Assembly (NCBI GenBank): GCA_031284275.1
Contig: JAITAD010000090.1
Location: forward strand, 1-23,216
DNA length: 23,216 bases
DNA from: Tannerellaceae bacterium
GTDB lineage: Bacteria > Bacteroidota > Bacteroidia > Bacteroidales > Tannerellaceae
Reading direction: 5' to 3'
A program made the translations under genes and the position numbers. Below, piece after piece: positions 7,456 through 14,543 of this stretch. The notes under the pieces were generated by a model. The model was not told where the DNA came from, ran no database searches, and saw only the letters and a list, made by a program, of their open reading frames with translations. Positions within the stretch are counted from its first letter, which is position 1. Every line of letters begins with the position of its first letter.

Positions 7456-10400
7456 TTAGAATACTACACTGATGTTTACCCCAAGGCTGCGCATTGTCGG
7501 CATCGAACCGAACTCATAGCCCTGCGTGCTGCTGCTATTACTGAATCCCGCTTCGGGATCAAAACCTTCCGTTTTGCTGTAAAGCATCAGCACGTTACGC
7601 GCGACCAAACTGGCTTTCAGGCTTATGAAAGGCGTCTTTGCCAGCAGTGTTTTCGGCAACGTGTACCCGAAACTGACTTCCCGCAGGCGGGCGTTCGTAG
7701 CATCGTAGATAAACGCTTCCGTTATGCCGGAGAGACCGTTCCAATAAGCCTGGGCAGAAACTTTCTGTTCATTGGGATCACCGTTTTTCAGAACACCGGG
7801 AAAAACCAAGCCATCTTCTCGTCCGTCCAATGTCAGGGCAAGGTTCCCGTAACGGGTACCTGTCTGGATGGATCCCATGTAGACGTTACCGCCAAAGTTG
7901 AGGTCTACAAGGAAGCTCAGGAAGAAGCTCTTGTACGAGAAGTCATTAGACCACCCCAGCATCCAGTCAGGTTGGTTGTTACCCAACTTTTTCCAATCGT
8001 TGGTTTTGATGGGCAGACCATCGTCACCTACCTTGATTACGTTAGTTTCTTCGTCTCGTTCGTAGGCATAGCCATAGAGATCCCCGAAAGCGCCTCCTTC
8101 TTCGGCCACAATGAGCATATTACTGATACCTGTCCCGTCACTCAGCACCTGTCGCTTCGTGTCATCGGTCAGTTTGATGATTTTGTTAGTATTCTGCGAC
8201 CAGTTGAGCAGCGTGTTCCACGTGAAATCTTTTGTCTGTACGGGTGTACCGTTCAGGGCTATTTCCCACCCTTGGTTCTGGATGTTACCGGCATTGACAA
8301 TCTTGTATTGGTACCCCGTAGCGGCAGGTACGGATATTTTCAATATCTGGTCGAAAGCGTTCTTTTTGTAGTAGGAAACGTCTAACCCCAAACGGTTATT
8401 AAAGCCCCGCAGTTCCAACCCAAGTTCCCACGAGCGGATAGACTCGCTCTTGAGGTTCGGGTTGGTCATGTAATTTGCGCTTCCGGCGGTGAAGATACCG
8501 TCCTTGATGATGTAATTGATGTTGTAATAGTCTACGAGCTGATAGGGTTCGGTGTCGTTACCGACTTCTGCCCACGACACCCGCACTTTCCCAAACGTCA
8601 GTGGTCCCAAGTCTTTCCCCGCCTGATTTAACGTTTGAGAGAATACCCAGCTACCGCCCACTGAGGGATAGAAGTAGGAGTTGTTTTCCTTCGGCAACGT
8701 TGATGACCAGTCATTGCGCGCCGTTAAGTCCAGATACAATGCATTGTCCCACGCCAGCGAAGCCGTAGCATAGAGAGAGTTGATTTGCTTGCGACTCTTC
8801 CAATAGTCTGCACTGTGTGCATTTCCGTTAGCGATGGCGTAGAAATCAGGGATGACCAATTCACCGGAGAAGTCGTTGTTCAGCGACGTAGAGCGGTACA
8901 TGATGTTCCCTCCGGCTGTTCCCACAAGTCCGAAACGTCCCCAATTTCCCTGAGCGGTGAGCAGGAAGTCGGTGTTGATTTCCTTGAACCGTTCTGTCTG
9001 AGTGCGAAAACTGCCATTGCTTTCCCAATAAGGGTTGCCCGTTGCACGAATATTGTCATATACTGAGGTGTAATTGTCCATCCCCGTACGTAATTTCAAG
9101 CTGATCCATTTGGCGAAAGTGAAGTCCAATGCGGCCAGACTGATGTAGCGGTCACGCTTGTCACTGTTCCCGTTACGGTAGGCCGACCAATAGGGGTTAT
9201 GCGGTCTCGCTTCGTGAGTAAATATATAGGCAGCAGGCTTGCCGTCTTCACGTTTCCAATTGCTCGCCTCAAAAGGAAGAAAGTCGGAATAGGCGATGCT
9301 GCGGGGCATGAGCAGGCTTTCGTAGAAGATGTTGTTTGGGTCGGCCGCCACAGCGATGCGGTTCTTCGCATTCTGGTTCACATAGTTAATTTTGATATCT
9401 GTAGAAAGCCATTTAGCCAACTTCGCCGTCGAACGCAATGTGATGGACGTCCTGTCCATCCCGCTGTTGGGAAGGACCGCCTTGTTGTCCAGACGGGTCA
9501 CGGCGGCGCGGAACGTCATGTCTTCCGTGCTCTTGCTGATATCCAAACTGTTCGTCCAACTATTCCCTGTCCGCATGAAGTCTTTGTAGACGTTGTTGTC
9601 ACGGGCAGAGTAAGGCAAATCCCCCAAAGCTGTGATAACCGACTCGCCGTCCATCTTCGCCCCCCAACTACCCAACAGCTTGCCGTCAAAGATTCCATTG
9701 GTGCCTTGTCCGTATACATTTTGGTATTCCGGCGTCTGCATCGGGTTCTCAAAGGTCAGGTTGCTGTTGAAAGCAATCCCAATTCCTTTGTTCGTTCCAC
9801 CTTTCTTGGTGGTGATCATCACGACCCCGTTACCTGCACGGCTGCCGTACAATGCCGCAGCAGCAGGGCCTTTCAACACAGACATGCTTTCGATGTCATC
9901 GGGCGAGATATCCGAGATACCCGACCCCTTGTCTATGCTGCTGTTTCCCTCGAGAGAACTTGTCTGCCCGCTGAAGTTGTCGATAGGCACACCGTCCACC
10001 ACAATCAGCGGCTGGTTGTTGCCGGCGATGGAGTTGTTACCGCGGATAAGGATCTTGGTTGAACCGCCGACCCCCGTACCGTTTTGGCGGATTTGCACCC
10101 CCGCCACTTTACCGGCCAAAGCGTTGGCCACGTTGGCGTCACGGGTTTCCGTCAGCTTATCGCCTTTCACTTCCTGCATGGCGTAGCCCAACGCTTTCTT
10201 TTCCCGCTTGATGCCTAAGGCTGTTACCACCACTTCGTCCAACGCCTGCGAGTCCTCTGCTAATGTAATCGCCAACGATGCCTGTCCGGAGAGGGTGATT
10301 GTCTGCGGCATGTACCCCACATAGGATACCTGAACTACATCTCCCGTTTTCACTCCTTCCAGAACGAAGTTCCCGTCCAAGTCCGTGATCGTCCCGTTCG

Positions 10401-10560
10401 TAGTCCCTTTTACCAGAAGGGCTGCCCCGACAACAGGGCCAAATTCATCCTCTACCGTACCCGTTAACTTCCCTCCCGACGACTGCGCCGGCAGGTTACT
10501 CGGGAAACACATGGCAGCAGCCACCAATCCCAAGCCAAACAACCTCAACGATTTTGACAT
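7456..10560 (-). CDS. SusC/RagA-family TonB-linked outer-membrane transporter (pair 1)
   Basis: A 1034-residue TonB-dependent transporter of the SusC family. It has a signal peptide (about 1-26, ending LPAQ), a carboxypeptidase-D-like regulatory domain at about 31-101 (KLTGTVEDEFGPVVGA, GTTNGTITDLDGNF, VSYVGYMPQ), a TonB-box-like ALDEVVVTA at about 107-115, and a plug domain from about 117 with GKVAGVQI, ILIRGNNSI, PLIVVDGVPI, SVLKGPAAAALYGSRAGNGVVMITTKKG. A 22-strand-type barrel follows, ending in the terminal aromatic sequence NISVVF. The TALGIKREKKALGYA linker is typical of the branch that pairs with SusD-like_2 partners. Import is driven by TonB/ExbBD from the inner membrane. An intrinsic terminator lies immediately upstream of its start, so expression is probably controlled by transcription attenuation or read-through (see leader). 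Confidence 0.95.
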   Translation of the reverse strand: MSKSLRLFGLGLVAAAMCFPSNLPAQSSGGKLTGTVEDEFGPVVGAALLVKGTTNGTITDLDGNFVLEGVKTGDVVQVSYVGYMPQTITLSGQASLAITLAEDSQALDEVVVTALGIKREKKALGYAMQEVKGDKLTETRDANVANALAGKVAGVQIRQNGTGVGGSTKILIRGNNSIAGNNQPLIVVDGVPIDNFSGQTSSLEGNSSIDKGSGISDISPDDIESMSVLKGPAAAALYGSRAGNGVVMITTKKGGTNKGIGIAFNSNLTFENPMQTPEYQNVYGQGTNGIFDGKLLGSWGAKMDGESVITALGDLPYSARDNNVYKDFMRTGNSWTNSLDISKSTEDMTFRAAVTRLDNKAVLPNSGMDRTSITLRSTAKLAKWLSTDIKINYVNQNAKNRIAVAADPNNIFYESLLMPRSIAYSDFLPFEASNWKREDGKPAAYIFTHEARPHNPYWSAYRNGNSDKRDRYISLAALDFTFAKWISLKLRTGMDNYTSVYDNIRATGNPYWESNGSFRTQTERFKEINTDFLLTAQGNWGRFGLVGTAGGNIMYRSTSLNNDFSGELVIPDFYAIANGNAHSADYWKSRKQINSLYATASLAWDNALYLDLTARNDWSSTLPKENNSYFYPSVGGSWVFSQTLNQAGKDLGPLTFGKVRVSWAEVGNDTEPYQLVDYYNINYIIKDGIFTAGSANYMTNPNLKSESIRSWELGLELRGFNNRLGLDVSYYKKNAFDQILKISVPAATGYQYKIVNAGNIQNQGWEIALNGTPVQTKDFTWNTLLNWSQNTNKIIKLTDDTKRQVLSDGTGISNMLIVAEEGGAFGDLYGYAYERDEETNVIKVGDDGLPIKTNDWKKLGNNQPDWMLGWSNDFSYKSFFLSFLVDLNFGGNVYMGSIQTGTRYGNLALTLDGREDGLVFPGVLKNGDPNEQKVSAQAYWNGLSGITEAFIYDATNARLREVSFGYTLPKTLLAKTPFISLKASLVARNVLMLYSKTEGFDPEAGFSNSSSTQGYEFGSMPTMRSLGVNISVVF

Positions 10561-10582
10561 AATTTATGATTTATAGGTGAAT

Positions 10583-10616
10583 AAAAAAACACCATAGTTC
10601 CGTGGGAACTACGGTA
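10583..10616 (-). terminator. Intrinsic terminator in the susC1 leader
   Basis: On the minus strand, 10616-10605 pairs with 10601-10590: 12 consecutive base pairs including two G-U wobbles, around a CAC triloop. Seven T's (10589-10583) follow immediately. This is a textbook Rho-independent terminator for transcription heading into susC1, whose ATG at 10560 is only 22 bases further on. No gene upstream on this strand needs terminating, since the neighbour is divergent. It therefore either attenuates the susC1 message or ends a ~215-base small RNA. Confidence 0.75.
10592..10615 (-). repeat. Palindromic repeat, copy 1 of an inverted pair
   Basis: The minus-strand core ACCGTAGTTCCCACGGAACT occupies 10615-10596. 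The unit is itself a hairpin (AGTTCC/GGAACT around three bases) and is the exact inverted repeat of 10769-10788, with 153 bases between the cores. This copy forms the leader terminator. A hairpin-within-inverted-pair layout resembles REPIN-type repeats. Confidence 0.85.
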
Positions 10617-10768
10617 ATTTCTTTCTTGCAGAACCGCATGTAACCTCGAAAAGCTACCCGACAGCGGCATAGTCATGCACTTTTCCTCATTGTTTTTGAG
10701 GTGTTTTCTCTGCCCTTTATCAAACTGATATCCAAGCATCTTACTGCGATTTTGACCTTCTGTACGAC

Positions 10769-10792
10769 ACCGTAGTTCCCACGGAACTCCGG
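10769..10792 (+). repeat. Palindromic repeat, copy 2 of an inverted pair
   Basis: The plus-strand core ACCGTAGTTCCCACGGAACT occupies 10769-10788, identical over 20 bases to the minus-strand core of copy 1. Just outside the core both copies also share a CC/GG pair. The local hairpin runs 10770-10792 with one mismatch. No T-tract follows on either strand, so unlike copy 1 it is not a terminator. Confidence 0.85.
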
Positions 10793-10805
10793 CTGCTTTG
10801 CGTCA

Positions 10806-10813
10806 CAAAAGTA
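10806..10813 (-). promoter_or_regulatory. Probable -7 element for susC1 transcription
   Basis: On the minus strand it reads TACTTTTG, a perfect match to the Bacteroidota -7 consensus TAnnTTTG. A GTTG, three of four matches to the -33 TTTG, lies 17 bases upstream (10834-10831). Transcription would begin near 10798, outside both palindromes, and give a leader of about 240 bases. Confidence 0.45.
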
Positions 10814-10869
10814 GCAATCTTTCACAAATCCAACGTTCTCTTGCATTTTTCCGTCCTGCGGAAAAACCT

Positions 10870-10877
10870 TATTTTTG
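10870..10877 (+). promoter_or_regulatory. Probable -7 element for the TPR/PD40 gene
   Basis: TATTTTTG is an exact match to TAnnTTTG, 25 bases before the ATG at 10903. A TTTT (10847-10850) occupies the -33 position with 19-base spacing. This promoter is divergent from the susC1 promoter, and the two start regions are about 60 bases apart. Confidence 0.5.
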
Positions 10878-10902
10878 CGGTCGTTTGCAATTTGTCAGTT
10901 TT

Positions 10903-12330
10903 ATGAAGAGAGTAATTTTCTGCGCAGTAGCATGGCTGCTGTTCTCCGCCGGTGCACAGGGACAGAGCCTTGACCAGGCGAAGAAGTTCTACGACCGGCA
11001 ACAGTTTGGTGAAGCCAAGCCGGCGTTCGAGAGACTGGTGAAACAAAGTCCCGGTAACGGCGCTTACAATCATTGGTATGGGGTATGCTGTTACGAAACG
11101 GGAGAATGGGAACGGGCTGAGCAGTATTTTGAAGTGGGGGTCAAACGGAAGGTGCAGGAGTCTTTTCGCTATTTGGCGATGATTTATTTCCGTTCTTACC
11201 GCTTTGAGCAGGCTGCCGCCCTTTTTGGGGAATACATCGCCCAGATGGAAAAACGCAAACAGGATACCAATCCCGTTGTCGAATGGAAAGAACGTGCCGA
11301 GCGTGCAGGACGGATGTTGGACAAGGTCGAACGGGTACAGGTTATTGACAGCATAGTCACCGATAAAGACGACTTTATCCATGTTTACACCCTCAGCAAG
11401 GAAAACGGAACGATCATGCCGGCAGAACGTTTCTTTGCCGAAACGCCGGCCGACGACGTTTCGATGGTCTGCATGAACCAACGCGGCGACAAAGTTTTCT
11501 ACGCACAGCAGACGGACGGACATTACCGTATCTATGCCCAGTCCAAGTTGCTCAGCAGTTGGGGCGATGAAAAGCTCCTTCCCGAAACCGTCAATAATGG
11601 TACGGACAGCAATTACCCTTTTGTCCTATCTGACGGCATCACCCTTTACTATGCCTCCACTGCCGAAGGTTCACTCGGCGGCTACGACCTTTTCGTCACG
11701 CGTTATAACACGGCGACCAACAACTACCTTGCTCCCGAGCAATTGGGAATGCCCTACAACTCTATTTACAACGACTACATGATCGTCTTCGACGAGTTCA
11801 AACACTTGGGTTGGTTCGTCTCCGACCGTTTTCAACCTGAGGATAAGGTGTGTGTATACCTTTTCGTTGTCAATGGGGAGCGTGAGCGTGTTGAGAGCGG
11901 TGATATGCAGGACAAGCGGCAACGTGCCATGGTGAGATCCATTCGGGATACATGGGTAGAAGGGGCTGACTACACTCCCCTCGTGGCTTTGGCGCATGAA
12001 GACCCGCTTGACGACGTATCTGCCGTTAAGCGAGACTTTGAGTTTGTCGTCAGTCGAGATGTCATTTTCTATACCCTTGACGAGATACCCAATGCCGAGG
12101 CTCGTAACCTCTACACGAAATACTTGTCCCTTTGCCGGCAGGCATCCGAGTTGGAGGCACGTCTTGACGTGTTGCGCGCCGAATACGCTTCCGCGCGGAA
12201 CGAACAGCGCGAACGACTCCGTCCGAGCATCGTGCAAGCGGAGGAGAACCTTGAGGCGTTACGCCCCCTGCTTGTGGAGACCGAGAAGCAAGCCCGTAAT
12301 GCCGTCCTCACCGCCAAAAAGGCAGGGTGA
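10903..12330 (+). CDS. Tetratricopeptide-repeat protein with PD40 beta-propeller
   Basis: A 475-residue exported protein. A signal peptide covers about 1-20 (LLFSAGAQGQ). TPR-like helices follow at about 21-115 (AKKFYDRQQFGEAKPAFERLV, WYGVCCYETGEWERAEQYFEVG, FRYLAMIYFRSYRFEQAAALF). A beta-propeller with PD40/WD40-like blades spans about 155-325; the clearest blade is LYYASTAEGSLGGYDLFVTRYN at 248-269. The C-terminal ~55 residues form a charged coiled coil. The start is set at MKRVIFCAVAWLLF because the 35 codons upstream are not signal-like and contain the -7 element. The TPR-PD40 order resembles PorE of the type IX secretion system and other Bacteroidota envelope proteins, but the OmpA-like peptidoglycan-binding domain of PorE is absent, so PorE is not claimed. 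Its 3' end overlaps the convergent permease by 23 bp. Confidence 0.83.
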   Translation: MKRVIFCAVAWLLFSAGAQGQSLDQAKKFYDRQQFGEAKPAFERLVKQSPGNGAYNHWYGVCCYETGEWERAEQYFEVGVKRKVQESFRYLAMIYFRSYRFEQAAALFGEYIAQMEKRKQDTNPVVEWKERAERAGRMLDKVERVQVIDSIVTDKDDFIHVYTLSKENGTIMPAERFFAETPADDVSMVCMNQRGDKVFYAQQTDGHYRIYAQSKLLSSWGDEKLLPETVNNGTDSNYPFVLSDGITLYYASTAEGSLGGYDLFVTRYNTATNNYLAPEQLGMPYNSIYNDYMIVFDEFKHLGWFVSDRFQPEDKVCVYLFVVNGERERVESGDMQDKRQRAMVRSIRDTWVEGADYTPLVALAHEDPLDDVSAVKRDFEFVVSRDVIFYTLDEIPNAEARNLYTKYLSLCRQASELEARLDVLRAEYASARNEQRERLRPSIVQAEENLEALRPLLVETEKQARNAVLTAKKAG

Positions 12331-13108
12331 ACTTGGCGATGAGGAAGACCCCTGCCAGTGTCAGCGTGATACCTGCTCCGGAAGGGATGTTGAGGACGAC
12401 CGACAGGGCGAGTCCGAGAACCGAGGCGAAGAACGACAGGGCGATGCTCCCCAAAGCAATACGGCGGTAGTCGGCAGTGAAGAGGTTAAGCGTTGAAGGA
12501 GGAAGTGTCAGCAGCGAGAGCAACAGCATGATACCCACCAGACGAATCGACAGGACTACCGTCAGCGCCGTCAGTGCCGCAAGGGCGTAATGGATACGGG
12601 TTACGGGGATGTTTCGCGTGCGTGCGAAGTCGGCATCGAAAGCCGTATACATTACCGGACGGTGGTAAGCGGCGGCTGCGGCGACAAGGATACCTGCTGT
12701 CGTTGCCGAGAGGTACAGGTCGGTGGTCGTAATGGTGAGGATACTCCCAAAGAGATATGCCGAGAGGTTAGGCGCATAGCCCGGCGTGAGGAAAAGAAAA
12801 AGCGCACCTATCGCCATGCCCAGCGACCATAAGGCGGCGATAGCCGAGTCTTCCCGCAACAGGTTACGATGTCCTGCCCATTCGACTCCGCAGGCCGAGA
12901 CGAGAGCAAAACCCAACGCCGTCCATACCGGATTGATACCGAGAAAGAAACCCAACCCAAGCCCGCCGAACGAGGCGTGTGTCACCCCCCCGCAGATAAA
13001 AGCCTGACGGCGGGCGACCACGTAAGTCCCCACTAACCCGCAAGCGATACTCGTCAGGAAGCTTCCCGCAAGAGCGTGTTGAAAGAAAGTGTAATGCAGT
13101 ATATCCAT
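12308..13108 (-). CDS. Metal (zinc/manganese/iron) ABC transporter permease, ABC-3 family
   Basis: A 266-residue integral inner-membrane permease of the ZnuB/MntB/TroC family with about eight hydrophobic segments. Family signatures are FFQHALAGSFLTSIACGLVGTYVVARRQAFICGGVTHASFGGLGLG at the N-terminus, AYLFGSILTIT near 125-135, RTRNIPV in the cytoplasmic loop, and SIRLVGIMLLLSLLTLPPSTLNLF. It imports a divalent transition metal together with an ATPase and a binding protein; the exact metal cannot be read from the permease. The start MDILHYTFFQHAL at 13108 is chosen; the longer frame to 13291 would overlap the divergent gene. No ATPase or binding-protein gene is adjacent, so its partners must lie elsewhere. 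Confidence 0.9.
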   Translation of the reverse strand: MDILHYTFFQHALAGSFLTSIACGLVGTYVVARRQAFICGGVTHASFGGLGLGFFLGINPVWTALGFALVSACGVEWAGHRNLLREDSAIAALWSLGMAIGALFLFLTPGYAPNLSAYLFGSILTITTTDLYLSATTAGILVAAAAAYHRPVMYTAFDADFARTRNIPVTRIHYALAALTALTVVLSIRLVGIMLLLSLLTLPPSTLNLFTADYRRIALGSIALSFFASVLGLALSVVLNIPSGAGITLTLAGVFLIAKFTLPFWR

Positions 13109-13143
13109 GTCTATTTTTTGTTCCTTTGCGCTACGTACAAGTG

Positions 13144-13151
13144 CAAACATA
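13144..13151 (-). promoter_or_regulatory. Probable -7 element for the metal permease
   Basis: On the minus strand it reads TATGTTTG, a perfect TAnnTTTG match, 35 bases upstream of the ATG at 13108. A TTTC at 13174-13171 gives a -33-like element at 19-base spacing, inside the start of the divergent NfeD gene. For the plus-strand gene a weaker TTCCTTTG is at 13121-13128. Confidence 0.4.
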
Positions 13152-13160
13152 CCAAATACG

Positions 13161-14543
13161 ATGCAGGGAAGAAAGATTTTCGCAAAACTATTGATTCGGC
13201 TGACCGTTGCCTTGACCATCCCTGTGCTTTCTGCTGAAGCGAAGGATTTGGTGTACGTCATAGACATCAAGAAAGATATCAGCCCTACCACCCAACTCTA
13301 CCTCTCCGGAGGCCTCGCCGAAGCTCGGCGTCAAAATGCCGCTGCCGTCATTTTGCATCTCAATACCTATGGAGGCCTGCTGGATGCCGCCGACTCCATG
13401 CGAACGGCCATTCTCTACAGCCCCATACCCGTCTATGCTTTCATCGACAACAACGCCGCTTCCGCCGGCGCACTGATATCCGTCGCCTGTAAAGCCATCT
13501 ACATGCGTAAGGGCGCAGGTATCGGGGCAGCCTCCGTGGTGGATAACAAGGGTGAGATACTCCCCGACAAATACCAATCCTACATGCGCGCCATGATGCG
13601 TGCCACCTCCGAAGCACACGGGCGTGACTCCTCCGGACGTTGGTTGCGCGACCCCCTGATAGCCGAAGCGATGGTGGACGAACGAACCGTCGTCCCGGGG
13701 CTTGTGGACTCAGGGCGTGTCCTCACCCTGACGGCAGAAGAAGCCATACAGTGGCATTTTTGCGAAGGTATTGCCGAAACAAAGGAAGAAGTTGTCGAAC
13801 GTTATCTCGGTCTGGAAGACTACGAGTTGCAAACCTATTCCCCCTCATGGTACGACGACCTCAAAGGGTTCCTTCTCAATCCTGCCCTCCAATCCATCCT
13901 CATCCTGATTATCATCGGAGGTATCTATTTCGAATTGCAGACCCCCGGCATGGGTTTTCCTTCTATGGCTGCTTTGGCTGCTGCCGTATGCTATTTTGCC
14001 CCTCTCTATCTCGACGGATTGGCTGCCAATTGGGAGATACTCCTCTTCATCGTCGGCCTGCTGCTCATCGCCGTCGAACTTTTTGTTATTCCGGGAACAT
14101 TTCTGCCGGGATTGGCCGGTATTCTTTGCATTGTGACAGGTCTGACGACAAGCCTCCTCGACAACGACAATTTTGACTTTGACGGTGTCACCACCCCCGA
14201 CACCTCCCGTGCCGCCATGACCGTCCTTTTGGGTCTCGGCGGCGGTTTCCTGCTTATGCTTTGGCTCTCTCACCGGATAGGGCAGGGGAGAGGCGCTTTC
14301 CGACGGATAGCCCTTGACACGGAAATCGACACCACCGTGGCCGAAGTAGCGCCCGAACATCTGAAAGGACGGTCGGGAACGGCTGCTACCTCACTGCGCC
14401 CCTCCGGAAAGGTCATCATCGACGACCAATACTACGATGCCATTTCCGAGTCCGGATTCATCGAATCCGGCGCTCCTGTAGAAGTTACCCATACTGAAAA
14501 CACACAACTTTACGTCACCCTTATTCCTAAAAAAACATGTTAG
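13161..14543 (+). CDS. Long-form NfeD family membrane serine protease (ClpP class)
   Basis: A 460-residue membrane protein. A signal-like hydrophobic N-terminus covers about 8-25. A ClpP/crotonase-fold protease domain covers about 29-235. The nucleophile is probably Ser101 in NNAASAGALIS, and Lys137 in PDKYQSYM is the likely general base (the Ser-Lys dyad known from archaeal 1510-N). A cluster of membrane segments covers about 245-345. An OB-fold NfeD domain sits at the C-terminus (about 395-458, GRSGTAATSLRPSGKVIIDDQYYDAISESGFIESG). Such proteins are thought to cleave or regulate membrane proteins, typically stomatin/flotillin partners. No stomatin gene is next to it here; the following gene is an acyl-CoA ligase that overlaps its stop by 7 bases. 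The start is taken at the ATG at 13161, since the upstream codons cover the divergent promoter region. Confidence 0.9.
   Translation: MQGRKIFAKLLIRLTVALTIPVLSAEAKDLVYVIDIKKDISPTTQLYLSGGLAEARRQNAAAVILHLNTYGGLLDAADSMRTAILYSPIPVYAFIDNNAASAGALISVACKAIYMRKGAGIGAASVVDNKGEILPDKYQSYMRAMMRATSEAHGRDSSGRWLRDPLIAEAMVDERTVVPGLVDSGRVLTLTAEEAIQWHFCEGIAETKEEVVERYLGLEDYELQTYSPSWYDDLKGFLLNPALQSILILIIIGGIYFELQTPGMGFPSMAALAAAVCYFAPLYLDGLAANWEILLFIVGLLLIAVELFVIPGTFLPGLAGILCIVTGLTTSLLDNDNFDFDGVTTPDTSRAAMTVLLGLGGGFLLMLWLSHRIGQGRGAFRRIALDTEIDTTVAEVAPEHLKGRSGTAATSLRPSGKVIIDDQYYDAISESGFIESGAPVEVTHTENTQLYVTLIPKKTC

Larger units (their letters stand above)
10561..10798 (-). promoter_or_regulatory. Structured 5' leader of susC1 (candidate attenuator or small RNA)
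   Basis: This ~240-base stretch lies between the susC1 start codon and the best minus-strand promoter. In transcript order it holds a first palindrome (10792-10770), a small hairpin with arms CCTCA/TGAGG (10701-10685), a second copy of the palindrome in inverted orientation, and a U7 tract (10589-10583). The second palindrome plus U7 is an intrinsic terminator. The first palindrome is complementary to it over 20 bases, so the two states (terminator, or long-range pairing) exclude each other. A 43-codon frame with ATG at 10676, preceded by the purine-rich GAGGAAAA, runs through the terminator and ends at 10545, 16 bases into susC1. The pairings are read directly from the sequence; regulation is inferred. 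No known riboswitch was recognised. Confidence 0.5.

Noticed and set aside
9199..10062. 287-codon plus-strand frame inside susC1
   Set aside because: It is antisense to the conserved plug and early barrel region and its protein looks like nothing known.
10592..10792. Invertible, phase-variable promoter flanked by inverted repeats
   Set aside because: The inverted repeats and the SusC position fit such switches in Bacteroides. However, the interval between them holds only weak -7 matches, the good promoter (10806-10813) lies outside, and no recombinase is in the window. The palindromic, terminator-forming repeat fits an RNA or REP-like role better. Reads showing both orientations would revive the idea.
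13107..13160. Upstream start for the NfeD gene
   Set aside because: It would overlap the divergent permease start and its promoter. The ATG at 13161 gives a normal exported N-terminus.
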